Below, one piece after another: positions 17,446-25,845 of a stretch of 64,000 bases of DNA. Where the stretch lies: NCBI GenBank assembly GCA_902495595.1, contig CABUXV010000007.1:1-64000 (forward strand), read 5' to 3'. The number at the start of each line of letters is the position of its first letter. Position 1 is the first letter of the stretch. The position numbers were made by a program, and so were the translations under genes. The notes under the pieces are model-generated. The model saw only the letters and a program-made list of their open reading frames with translations, had not been told where the DNA came from and did not search any database. Origin of the DNA: an uncultured Eubacterium sp. (GTDB taxonomy: Bacteria; Bacillota; Clostridia; Peptostreptococcales; Anaerovoracaceae).

Positions 17446-18843
17446 TTATGCGTGTTTAATATCTGTATGCTCTGATATTTCACGGCTTATTGTAACAATA
17501 TCATCCAGAGACAAATCGTGCACGGATTTATGACCTGTTATCCTTGCGAAAGTCTTAAGTTCCTCAAGGGATACGTTCAGGAAATTAGCTACTCTCTGTG
17601 CCGCAGCATCCACCTTCAACCGGCTTCTCAGATTCTCATCCTGTGTTGCAATGCCTACAGGGCAATTACCTGTTCCGCATATCCTGTACTGCTGGCATGC
17701 TGCCGCTATAAGTCCGGCAGAAGCCACAGCAACTGCATCAGCTCCCATAGCAAGCGCTTTTGCAAAATCAGATGATACACGCAGACCTCCCGTTATTACG
17801 AGAGAAATATCAGCACCTTTATCGTCGAGATACTTTCTGGCGCGGTAAAGAGCGTATACCGTAGGTACAGTAGTCGCCTCTCTCAGCATATAAGGACTTG
17901 ACCCTGTCGCTCCTCCTCTGCCGTCAATAGTTATAAAATCAGGTTCTGCAAATACACAGTATTCAAGGTCCTGTTCAATTCTGCCTGCTGCGATTTTTAT
18001 TCCTACAGGTCTTCCCTCAGACCTCTCTCTGAGCATGCTGACCATATCTTTAAGGTCTTCCTTGGAATTTATCTCAGGGAATTTGCTCGGACTCTGTATA
18101 TCCTCGCCCTGCTTTTTGCCTCTTATACGGGCTATTTCGGAAGTCACCTTTTCTCCCGGCAGATGTCCTCCCATTCCGGGTTTTGTACCCTGTCCTATTT
18201 TTATTTCGATTGCATCCGATGACTTCAGATTCTCATCGCTCACACTGTATTTATTCGGTATATATTCAAATATATATTTGTATGCCGCAGCCTTTTCCTC
18301 GGGAAGTATTCCGCCCTCTCCGCTGCACATAGCCGTATGAGCCATTGCGGATCCCTTTGCCAAAGCAGTCTTTATCTCCTTTGACAAAGCACCGAAAGAC
18401 ATGTGTGAAATATATACAGGATTATCGATTACCATAGGTTTTTTAGCGTTTTTCCCTATGATAGTTTTAGTATCTACTTCTTCTCCATCGTTTAAAGGAG
18501 GCGGGTTAAGCTGAGCTCCCAATATGAGTATATCATCCCAATCAGGCATAGGAATCTGCGTACCCATGGCAGCATCCAGCGATTTACCCGTAACAGCCAT
18601 CTGATGAATCTCCTCCATATATCGGCAGGATTCATCATGTCTTACAAATTCCGGATTATAACCGAGTCCTTCTTCTGATTCTTCCAAAATATCCGCATCA
18701 GATTCAGCTGATGAGTCTGCCTCTTTTACAAATTTAGCAGGAGGCTGTTTGCATACGGGACATTCTTTCAGCTCGGAAAAAGGAATCCCTGTTTTTTCTT
18801 CATCGTGTACATATCCGCACACACTGCATCGATAGACAGCCAT
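17446..18843 (-). CDS. Rubredoxin domain fused to glutamate synthase-like FMN domain
   Basis: 465-residue redox protein. Residues 1-45 are a rubredoxin-type iron domain (CSVCGYVH...CPVCKQPP). From about 85 it is the FMN-binding barrel of the glutamate synthase large subunit (HMSFGALSKE, GGHLPGEKV, DGRGGATGSSP, ITGGLRVSSDFAKALAMGAD). CQQYRICGTGNCPVGIA gives the three cysteines of the 3Fe-4S cluster. It lacks the glutamine amidotransferase domain, so it is unlikely to be a full glutamate synthase. It sits 18 bases downstream of a rubrerythrin gene, which suggests shared electron transfer in oxidative-stress defence. Confidence 0.9.
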   Translation of the reverse strand: MAVYRCSVCGYVHDEEKTGIPFSELKECPVCKQPPAKFVKEADSSAESDADILEESEEGLGYNPEFVRHDESCRYMEEIHQMAVTGKSLDAAMGTQIPMPDWDDILILGAQLNPPPLNDGEEVDTKTIIGKNAKKPMVIDNPVYISHMSFGALSKEIKTALAKGSAMAHTAMCSGEGGILPEEKAAAYKYIFEYIPNKYSVSDENLKSSDAIEIKIGQGTKPGMGGHLPGEKVTSEIARIRGKKQGEDIQSPSKFPEINSKEDLKDMVSMLRERSEGRPVGIKIAAGRIEQDLEYCVFAEPDFITIDGRGGATGSSPYMLREATTVPTVYALYRARKYLDDKGADISLVITGGLRVSSDFAKALAMGADAVAVASAGLIAAACQQYRICGTGNCPVGIATQDENLRSRLKVDAAAQRVANFLNVSLEELKTFARITGHKSVHDLSLDDIVTISREISEHTDIKHA

Positions 18844-18861
18844 TTGAGACCTCCCTTCAGT

Positions 18862-19518
18862 TCAGTAATTCTCCTGATTCACCTCAAAGAAACTCTGAGA
18901 ATATTTACATACAGGACATACATCAGGAGCCTTGTCACCTGTCACCCTATGTCCGCAGTTTCTGCATTCCCAAACCTGCGGGCTGTCTTTTTCAAAGACT
19001 TTCTTTTCTTCGACATTCTTTAAAAGCGCTCTGTATCTTTCTTCATGATGCTTTTCTATTGCCGCCACACCTCTGAACTGCTCTGCAAGCTCACTGAAAC
19101 CTTCCTCTTCAGCTTCTTCTGCCATTCTTTTGTACATTTCAGTCCACTCTTCATTTTCACCCTGAGCAGCATGAAGCAGATTTTCCGCTGTATCTCCAAG
19201 CTCGCCCAAAGCCTTAAACCAGAGTTTCGCATGTTCTCTTTCGTTTTCGGCGGTTTTCAAAAACAAAGCTGCTATCTGTTCATATCCAGCATCCTGAGCT
19301 ACTGAAGCAAAATAAGTATATTTATTTCTTGCCTGAGATTCTCCTGCAAAAGCTTCCCACAAATTTTTCTCGGTCTTTGTTCCTGCATAAGGATTTGATG
19401 TGCTCTCCTCTTTGATTTCCACAAATTTTGAAGCCGGCTGATGGCATACAGGACATTCTTCCGGCGGCTGTTCACCTTCATGTATGTAACCACATACAGT
19501 ACATTTAAATTTTTTCAT
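18862..19518 (-). CDS. Rubrerythrin with N- and C-terminal rubredoxin-like domains
   Basis: Di-iron peroxide reductase of about 218 residues. N-terminal rubredoxin motif CTVCGYIH...CPVCHQPA (residues 6-30), a ferritin-like four-helix domain with diiron ligands (ESQARNKY, ENEREHAKLW, EEWTEMYKRM, IEKHHEERY), and a C-terminal rubredoxin-like CRNCGH...CPVCKYSQSFFE. Classical rubrerythrins carry only one rubredoxin domain, so it is an extended form. ATG 19518 is preferred because AAAGGAG lies nine bases before it; the in-frame ATG at 19527 abuts that site. First gene of the pair with the rubredoxin-glutamate synthase-like protein. Confidence 0.93.
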   Translation of the reverse strand: MKKFKCTVCGYIHEGEQPPEECPVCHQPASKFVEIKEESTSNPYAGTKTEKNLWEAFAGESQARNKYTYFASVAQDAGYEQIAALFLKTAENEREHAKLWFKALGELGDTAENLLHAAQGENEEWTEMYKRMAEEAEEEGFSELAEQFRGVAAIEKHHEERYRALLKNVEEKKVFEKDSPQVWECRNCGHRVTGDKAPDVCPVCKYSQSFFEVNQENY

Positions 19519-19689
19519 ATTCAACATCTCCTTTTTTCATACATTATGAGCATTTAATCCACAAACAAATTTACAGTATTATGTCTGAATTAATAAAAAA
19601 TGCTCTAATGCCAATACAACTTATTGATATATTATAATACAAAATCATCGCCAAAAGGGTAAAAACTTTAACTTCCCCGCAATTCCTTT

Positions 19690-20016
19690 TTAAAATATAA
19701 ACTGAATCAAAATCATATAGCAAACCGTTCCCGCTGCTATGCTCAAAAGCATCTGACGTTTCCACAAATGAAAAAGCACGGTAACTGCTATTGAAATCAT
19801 TTCGGGGATTCCGTGACTTTCAGAAAGAAATTTTACATCTTTAAGACAATACACCACCAGCATTCCGAAAATTGCAGCGGGCAGCGCCTTTCCAAGATAT
19901 TGAATATATTCAGGCGTAGGACGCTCCTCCGAAAAAATCATAAACGGCAAAAACCTTGTAAGCATTGTTCCTGCAACACATATGCCTATAATTATTATCT
20001 GCTGCGACAAAGTCAT
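19690..20016 (-). CDS. azlD: AzlD-family branched-chain amino acid export subunit
   Basis: Small hydrophobic protein of 108 residues with about four membrane segments and the family start (GICVAGTMLTRFLPF) plus LGKALPAAIFGMLVVYCLKD. It forms the exporter together with AzlC, whose gene overlaps it by four bases (20013-20016). Family members export branched-chain amino acids or their analogues. Confidence 0.9.
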   Translation of the reverse strand: MTLSQQIIIIGICVAGTMLTRFLPFMIFSEERPTPEYIQYLGKALPAAIFGMLVVYCLKDVKFLSESHGIPEMISIAVTVLFHLWKRQMLLSIAAGTVCYMILIQFIF

Positions 20017-20747
20017 ATGAGCCCTCCTGCCTTTTCAACAGGCTTTCTGAATACAGTGAGCAAACACAGCATACATATCATAGCCGGTACGAGAAAAGAG
20101 TCGCTTCCGAAAATCATCAGACATACTGCTGAGGTGGCAACTCCTATAATCGCCGTATAATGCTTCTTCTCCTTAAGCCACTGCTCCATAAAAATCACCA
20201 CAAACATTGCAGTCATTACAAACTCAAGACCTTCTGTATTAAAAGTGAGAAGAGACCCTGCCAGTCCGCCTATAGTTGCGCCTGACACCCAGTAAACCTG
20301 ATTGAGAGCCGTCACAAAGAACATGAACCACCCTCTGTCTATTCCCTCGGGAATTTTAACAGCATAGTTTATAGAAAAAGTTTCGTCACACATGCCGAAT
20401 ATCAAATAAAAACGTTTCCAGCCAAGCCCTTTAAATTTATCAAGCATTGCTATTGCGTAAAACAGATGGCGCGCCTGTATCATAAGAGTAACAAGGAAAG
20501 TCTGCAAAGGCGCAAAAGAGCCTAAAAGCATAGTAACCGCAACAAATTCCAAAGAGCCTCCGAATATTACAAAACTCATTATCATTGGATACACAAAACT
20601 AAATCCCGATATATTCATGTATATCCCGTAAGCAATACCTAAAAACCAAAATCCTGCAAATATCGGTATGGTATATGGAAAAGCGGCTTTAAAAGCCGCT
20701 TTTATTTTATTGTTACCTTTTCCCTCTGTATTTTTTGATTCTTTCAT
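20013..20747 (-). CDS. azlC: AzlC-family branched-chain amino acid permease
   Basis: 244-residue membrane protein of the AzlC/YgaZ family: AAFPYTIPIFAGFWFLGIAYGIYM at the start, GGSLEFVAVTMLLG and MIQARHLFYAIAMLDKFKG in the middle. It works with AzlD. The gene begins ten bases after the ABC-2 permease stop, so the four genes from 22342 to 19690 probably form one operon joining an ABC exporter and an amino acid exporter. No Lrp-type regulator is adjacent. Confidence 0.92.
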   Translation of the reverse strand: MKESKNTEGKGNNKIKAAFKAAFPYTIPIFAGFWFLGIAYGIYMNISGFSFVYPMIMSFVIFGGSLEFVAVTMLLGSFAPLQTFLVTLMIQARHLFYAIAMLDKFKGLGWKRFYLIFGMCDETFSINYAVKIPEGIDRGWFMFFVTALNQVYWVSGATIGGLAGSLLTFNTEGLEFVMTAMFVVIFMEQWLKEKKHYTAIIGVATSAVCLMIFGSDSFLVPAMICMLCLLTVFRKPVEKAGGLI

Positions 20748-20756
20748 CAGTGCTAT

Positions 20757-21491
20757 TTACTCCGCTTCAAATCCATTCTTTTTATATAATACCATAAACA
20801 GCGCGCTTACGATAATAATTTCTGCTGCTGTTACGAATAAATCCATGGCATCAACCGATGGCTTTGCCTGTGATATATTTGAAATAACATTCATCACCAC
20901 TCCTGTAAAGAGAAATCCCGATATAGTTTCAAGTACATCGTTTATTGCCGAAAACATGGGAATCATCATAAAAACCACAAGAAGAGGCGTAGTCATAGTT
21001 CCCGCACTCATCTGATTCTTGGCAAATATGCCAAACAGCATGCCCAGTATGCCGCCGGTAAGAGATGCAAGCAGTGTCATCAGAATATAAATTAACCACT
21101 GACTTCCAGTCATACCCATTCCGGAGATAAACACAAGAATTATATTTACAAGCATAACCATAACAGTTGCCGGAATAAGGCTTCCCAAGAAGAATTCCAT
21201 TCCATTTACAGAAGAAGTCATAAGGGTTCTCAGGGTATGCTTCTCCTTCTCTTCGGCAAGGCTTGCCGCAGGACAGTATATACCCGACATACAGATGTTC
21301 ATAAGTACTCCTAAAGACAGCACATATGCGCTCATATCCGCTCCGCTGCCTGACATGACCTGACCGTAAACTATTTTCATCACGATAGTAAATCCTATGG
21401 AAAATACGGGCATGATGATAAAATTCTTGCTGAAAAGAGCCTTTCCTTTGACTTCCATAATCGCCATAAGCTTTCTTCCATGTATCTTCAT
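20757..21491 (-). CDS. ABC-2 type transporter permease
   Basis: Integral membrane subunit of about 244 residues with six hydrophobic segments and the cytoplasmic EEKEKHTLRTLMTS loop typical of ABC-2 permeases. The true start is ATG 21491 (MKIHGRKLMAIMEVKGKALF), seven bases after AAGGGAGC, overlapping the ATPase stop by one base (TAATG). Works with the ATPase encoded just upstream; cargo unknown. Confidence 0.9.
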   Translation of the reverse strand: MKIHGRKLMAIMEVKGKALFSKNFIIMPVFSIGFTIVMKIVYGQVMSGSGADMSAYVLSLGVLMNICMSGIYCPAASLAEEKEKHTLRTLMTSSVNGMEFFLGSLIPATVMVMLVNIILVFISGMGMTGSQWLIYILMTLLASLTGGILGMLFGIFAKNQMSAGTMTTPLLVVFMMIPMFSAINDVLETISGFLFTGVVMNVISNISQAKPSVDAMDLFVTAAEIIIVSALFMVLYKKNGFEAE

Positions 21492-22342
21492 TATTGCAGC
21501 TCCCTTCCTGTAACCTCCAGAAATACCGATTCCAAAGTAGGCTCGCACGAATGTATTGATTCCACCATGTCATTTTTAAGCCATTCATTTATTTTGGAAA
21601 TGTTCGTGTCATCATGTTTCAGCATGAATTCCTGCCTATCATTTAAAACTATACGATATTTCTTTTCTTTATTATATCTGAAACAGAGCTCCCTGGGCGT
21701 CCCGTATTCTACTATCATCCCTTCGTTGAGCAGTGCAACATTATCGCAGAGTTTAGAGGCTTCTTCCATATTATGAGTAGTTAGAAATATCGCCATTCCT
21801 TCGTTCTTAAGCTCCATTAAAATCTTATGTATCTGCAGCGCGGTAGACGGGTCCAACCCGCTTGTAGGCTCGTCTAAAAACAGTATCTTGGGCTTATGCA
21901 AGACAGCCCTTGCAAGTATGAGTCTTTGAGTCTGCCCTCTGGATAATTTTGACGCCGATTTCTTCCTATGCTCATATAGCCCCATACGTTTAAGAAGCAT
22001 GTCTATACGCCCATACTCAACATTTAAAATCTTAGCAAAATACTTTAAATTATCATATACGCTCATCCTTTCATAAAGTCCGCTTATATCCGTAACTATG
22101 CCTATTTTTTCATATATATCTTCATTTATCTGTCTGCAGTCAGTACCGAGTACATATGCCTCTCCCGATGTCGGTTTAAGCTGACCTGTAAGAATTTTGA
22201 TGGTTGTTGTCTTTCCTGCTCCGCTAGGTCCCAAAAATCCTAAAATCTCACCTTTGCAAAGTTTTGCGTCTATATCTTTAAGAACTAAATCATCACCGAA
22301 CTTTTTCGATATATGTTCAAGTCTTATGAACTCTTCTTTCAT
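21491..22342 (-). CDS. ABC transporter ATP-binding protein
   Basis: Soluble ATPase subunit of an ABC-2 exporter, about 283 residues: Walker A GPSGAGKTT near 40, Q loop, signature LSRGQTQRLILARA (Arg replaces the second Ser of LSGGQ, as in some family members), Walker B ILFLDEPTSGLDP and H-loop TTHNMEEA. The C-terminal extension ends with EPTLESVFLEVTGREL, the usual ABC-2 ATPase tail. Start ATG 22342, with GGAGG ten bases upstream. First gene of the exporter-AzlCD cluster. Confidence 0.92.
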   Translation of the reverse strand: MKEEFIRLEHISKKFGDDLVLKDIDAKLCKGEILGFLGPSGAGKTTTIKILTGQLKPTSGEAYVLGTDCRQINEDIYEKIGIVTDISGLYERMSVYDNLKYFAKILNVEYGRIDMLLKRMGLYEHRKKSASKLSRGQTQRLILARAVLHKPKILFLDEPTSGLDPSTALQIHKILMELKNEGMAIFLTTHNMEEASKLCDNVALLNEGMIVEYGTPRELCFRYNKEKKYRIVLNDRQEFMLKHDDTNISKINEWLKNDMVESIHSCEPTLESVFLEVTGRELQ

Positions 22343-22555
22343 ATTGAGCACTCCTCCCGTCCTTTTAAAACTCATTCTAATTTTTCCGCCTGCCGAGTAA
22401 AAATTCAGACATACCGATTATATTATTACGATACTTCGATGTCAATTTCTATGCAAATGCTTCCGCAGGTTTTAACGATTAGATTATAAGCTGTACCCCC
22501 CCCAGTCAAGTATAACGGTGATTTTATATCGAAAAACCGAAATAGCCGAAAAATA

Positions 22556-22580
22556 AAAACCGGAGCAATACCCCGGTTTT
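22556..22580. terminator. Bidirectional terminator between symporter and ABC operon
   Basis: AAAACCGG (22556-22563) pairs with CCGGTTTT (22573-22580) around GAGCAATAC. On the minus strand it is followed by TTTTATTTTT and closes the symporter cluster. Confidence 0.75.
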
Positions 22581-22598
22581 ACATAGCGTTCTTAACTA

Positions 22599-24107
22599 TT
22601 ATATATTTTTTTCACTGTAATTTTTCAGGCTGTCACCGAAAAAAGGTTCCAGCTGTTCTTCCGATGGTTTTTTAGTAACAAGCGCTGTTATAACAAATGC
22701 TGCAAATGACAGTATCAGTCCCGGAAGAATTGGATGCTGCGCCCACGACGGCAAAAGTTCAGGAACAAGATACATAAGCGCTGTAGAAACAAACCCTACA
22801 AGCATCGAAGCTATATTGGCAGGCGTATTTGCCCTTTTCCAGTAAAATGCTCCTATAAGAGACGGCAGTATACCGGCTCCCATCATGGCAAATGCAGATG
22901 ACCAGAGGAATATAAGTCCTGAGATATTCTGAGCAAAATACGCTATAACTATTGATAAAATCGTGCATACAACAATTGTCGCTCTGGAAATCCCGAGAAC
23001 CTCTTTTTCTGAAGCTTCAGGTTTGAGCAGTTTTTTATAAATATCATAACTTGTACACTGTGATGTAATTATGAGCATCGTGCTGGATGTGGAAATTATG
23101 GCTGCAATTATACCCACTAGAACTACTGCTGCAAGCGCATCAGGCATTACAGAAAGAACCACGGTCGGAAACGCAGTATCAGCATTGGCAATGTCAGGCT
23201 CCAAAACTCTGGCATAATTGGCTATGATAAGTCCTCCCACATATACTACAGCAAAAGGAATCATAACTATTGCAACTGCACCTATGGCGTGTTTTTCATT
23301 TTTAGCTAAATACATTCTCGTTATCTGATGAGGCTGGCAAAGATTTCCCGTACACCACACCAAAAACCAAGACATGCTCATTCCAAAGGTCAGATAAGCA
23401 TTTGTTCCGCTAAGCAGAGCCTCTTTTTCCTGCCATGTCTGCCCTGATGGATTTACACTCTGCCCGTATCCCTTAACAAGATTTTCAAAACCGCCTCCGT
23501 TATGCAATGACGCAGTAACAGTAACAACTATGGCAATTATCATCAAAACCATGCAGACCGTATCAGTCCATGCGACAGCTCTTGCGCCTCCTGTCCATGT
23601 GTATATCATTACAACCACGGCGCCTATTATAATACCCGCCATATACGGAATATCTGATACCAACCCCAGCACTGCATTAAATCCCATATACATTGACGCC
23701 ATGCCTACCGTATATATACACAATATCATGACAGAGTAAAAACCTCTTCCGAATTTTGACGGATAACGCTTTCCTATAAGGTCTGGCATGGTACAGGCAT
23801 TGTTATAATATCCAAAGCGCCAAAACTTCTTTGCGAAAAACACTGCCAAAAGGAACATGCAGGTGAGCGTTCCTATGAGCTGCCATCCCGCAGCCCATCC
23901 AAATTTATAATTATAGCCTATAGTTCCCAAAAATGAGCCTGCGCTGAGAAAGCTTGCTCCATATGTACCTGCCACTATCCACATAGACATGCTTCTTCCC
24001 GCTACAAAGAAGTCTTCAGTTGTATCCTTTTTCTTTTTTGCCGCCAATCCTCCAAGTACTAAAAGCAGCACCAGATAAACAACAAAAATAATAATATATA
24101 TATTCAT
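22599..24107 (-). CDS. Sodium:solute symporter (SSS family)
   Basis: About 502-residue Na+-coupled transporter with some thirteen membrane segments. Typical SSS features are the N-terminal KKDTTEDFFVAGRSMSMW, ATYGASFLSAGSFLG-like helix 2, and the conserved YLAKNEKHA region and AAIISTSSTMLI helix with the sodium-site serines. Start ATG 24107 (MNIYIII). It is preceded, one base after its stop, by a 43-residue membrane protein. Substrate unknown; the linked deacetylase and M20 peptidase suggest an amide or peptide-like compound. Confidence 0.92.
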   Translation of the reverse strand: MNIYIIIFVVYLVLLLVLGGLAAKKKKDTTEDFFVAGRSMSMWIVAGTYGASFLSAGSFLGTIGYNYKFGWAAGWQLIGTLTCMFLLAVFFAKKFWRFGYYNNACTMPDLIGKRYPSKFGRGFYSVMILCIYTVGMASMYMGFNAVLGLVSDIPYMAGIIIGAVVVMIYTWTGGARAVAWTDTVCMVLMIIAIVVTVTASLHNGGGFENLVKGYGQSVNPSGQTWQEKEALLSGTNAYLTFGMSMSWFLVWCTGNLCQPHQITRMYLAKNEKHAIGAVAIVMIPFAVVYVGGLIIANYARVLEPDIANADTAFPTVVLSVMPDALAAVVLVGIIAAIISTSSTMLIITSQCTSYDIYKKLLKPEASEKEVLGISRATIVVCTILSIVIAYFAQNISGLIFLWSSAFAMMGAGILPSLIGAFYWKRANTPANIASMLVGFVSTALMYLVPELLPSWAQHPILPGLILSFAAFVITALVTKKPSEEQLEPFFGDSLKNYSEKNI

Positions 24108-24108
24108 T

Positions 24109-24240
24109 TCACTGTTTCCTTTCATCTTCAAGTTCAGGTCTCGGGGTCTCTTCCGTTTTTTTCGCCAATATTATAAGTACAACGGTATATAGTGCTCCGA
24201 ATCCCATCAGACATCCCACAATCCACCAAACGTCTCCCAT
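24109..24240 (-). CDS. Small single-pass membrane protein linked to symporter
   Basis: A 43-codon gene with a strong ribosome binding site (AAAGGAG, seven bases before ATG 24240). It begins MGDVWWIVGCLMGFGALYTV, continues as one hydrophobic helix to about residue 25, then a charged tail with KKTEETPRPE. Its stop codon is one base ahead of the symporter ATG, so the two are coupled. The size, topology and position match small accessory proteins encoded beside SSS symporters. It likely binds or stabilises the transporter. Confidence 0.8.
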   Translation of the reverse strand: MGDVWWIVGCLMGFGALYTVVLIILAKKTEETPRPELEDERKQ

Positions 24241-24309
24241 AACAAAGCTCCTTTCTTTAACTAAAATTTTTTAAATAAAACAGGTATTACTCTTTTCGAA
24301 CATAACATT

Positions 24310-24969
24310 TTATAATTTCTGCATTACCTTTTCCGCTACTCTTCTTCCAATAATACGACAGCTTCTAAGACCTGCCTCATCTTTTTTTACCGCATCCTTT
24401 ACTCTTCCTCTTTCAGGATAATTATTCCCAACTCCTCCCAGGTAGCATGTAGGCATTTCATCCGGACCCGTTCCTACAACGGTCATGTCGTGAACCAGCA
24501 TATAGTAATGAATACACTGAATAGTAAATTCCTGTCCCCCATTTCTATTGGACCCCATGGCTATCGCAGCGCCGACCTTGTCTCTAAGCGCCCCATTCCA
24601 AATACTCGCTCCATATCTCAGCAAGGGTTCTGTTCTGTCCATAAATGCCTTTGTCTGTGAATTTACAGAACCGAAGTAAACAGGAGATGCTATTATAAGT
24701 CCATCACAAAGCCTCAGCTTTTCGTAAATTTCATCCATACCATCATCAAATACGGCACATGCTCTGCTTCCTCCTGTTTCTTCTGCATTGGTCGTACATC
24801 TAAAACATCCTATACATGGATTTATTTTATAGTCTCTCAGATTTATTATTTCCGTCTCTATAATGTCTCTGCCTTTAATTCTCGCCTCCTCAAGCGCTGT
24901 TTCGAGCAGAAAGCCGGTATTTCCCCCAGCTCTGGGACTTCCGTTTATTCCTAAAATCAATTTACCCAT
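24310..24969 (-). CDS. NADPH-dependent FMN reductase/flavodoxin family protein
   Basis: About 219-residue flavoprotein: phosphate loop NGSPRAGGNTGFLLE at the start, CIGCFRC near 55 followed by a further Cys (RACAVFDD), ASPVYFGSVNSQTKAFMDR as the flavin contact. Start ATG 24969, five bases after GGAGG. It is larger than the flavoprotein at 14310 but of the same iron-sulfur flavoprotein kind. Placed between the deacetylase-like gene (16 bases upstream) and the symporter pair, so it probably takes part in the same pathway. Confidence 0.85.
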   Translation of the reverse strand: MGKLILGINGSPRAGGNTGFLLETALEEARIKGRDIIETEIINLRDYKINPCIGCFRCTTNAEETGGSRACAVFDDGMDEIYEKLRLCDGLIIASPVYFGSVNSQTKAFMDRTEPLLRYGASIWNGALRDKVGAAIAMGSNRNGGQEFTIQCIHYYMLVHDMTVVGTGPDEMPTCYLGGVGNNYPERGRVKDAVKKDEAGLRSCRIIGRRVAEKVMQKL

Positions 24970-24985
24970 GTTTTCCTCCAATAAC

Positions 24986-25816
24986 CTATTTCAAAAGATA
25001 CGAATACCTGTCAGCAAGCTCTCCCATTCTTACAAATTCTATATCTTCATGCTTTATAATGTGCTTTATAACATTTTCAAGAACAACAGCTCTTGACGGA
25101 ATACCTATCACCTGAGGATGACAGGTAAGCACATATACCGTGTCTTCTCTGCCCGGGATATTTCTCCATTCATCATACAATACATCAAATTGCCTGATAA
25201 ATACCTGCTCCACAGCATCCATAGGCTGCATAGACTTCCCTGTCAGTTTCGTGCTGTACAACCAGTAAGCCGCATCATCCATTGCCCAGTGTATTGGAAA
25301 CTCTATAAGTTTCTTTTTTTCCCCAAACACTTCAAGCTGATGAATTCTGTCAGTATGCATCATATTGCTTGAGTATTTAATCCCAAGCTCAACCAATATA
25401 TCGGGTGTATATTTACTGAATTCCCATGCAGGTGAACGAAAACCTTCCGGATACTTTCCCGTAATTTCTTTGATTCTTTCATTTGCCCTCTTATATTCAT
25501 TTAATTCCTCATCTTTTGAAGAAAAATTTTCCGGCCATACATGCGTGTATCCATGATTGCCAATTTCATTTCCCTCGTCAAAAATATCTTCAACCAGATG
25601 AGGGAAAATGTCTGCAACTTCTCCCGGTACATTAAAAGTACCTTTGATTCCGTATCTGCCCAATATCCTGATTATCCTCGGCACGCCTTCATATGCACCG
25701 TAATTTCCAAGGGAAAGCATCACAGGCTTTTTATAATATTCTTTATCTCTTGCCGTCCATATTGTCTGACAGTCAACATCAAAGGTAAGACAGACAGGAA
25801 ATTTATTATTTTTCAT
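24986..25816 (-). CDS. Polysaccharide deacetylase (NodB-fold) family hydrolase
   Basis: 276-residue CE4/NodB-fold hydrolase. TFDVD (about 10-14) supplies the catalytic and metal Asp, GNHGYTHVWPENF the metal His pair, and FRSPAWEFS the Arg-containing motif 3. It has no signal peptide, so it is cytoplasmic. The FDVDCQTIW and FNVPGEVAD signatures resemble the PuuE allantoinase and imidase side of the family more than cell-wall deacetylases. With a symporter and an M20 peptidase in the operon, hydrolysis of a small imported cyclic imide or N-acyl compound is the best guess. Confidence 0.8.
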   Translation of the reverse strand: MKNNKFPVCLTFDVDCQTIWTARDKEYYKKPVMLSLGNYGAYEGVPRIIRILGRYGIKGTFNVPGEVADIFPHLVEDIFDEGNEIGNHGYTHVWPENFSSKDEELNEYKRANERIKEITGKYPEGFRSPAWEFSKYTPDILVELGIKYSSNMMHTDRIHQLEVFGEKKKLIEFPIHWAMDDAAYWLYSTKLTGKSMQPMDAVEQVFIRQFDVLYDEWRNIPGREDTVYVLTCHPQVIGIPSRAVVLENVIKHIIKHEDIEFVRMGELADRYSYLLK

Positions 25817-25845
25817 TATCTAAAGCTCCTTTCTGTAATTATTTA

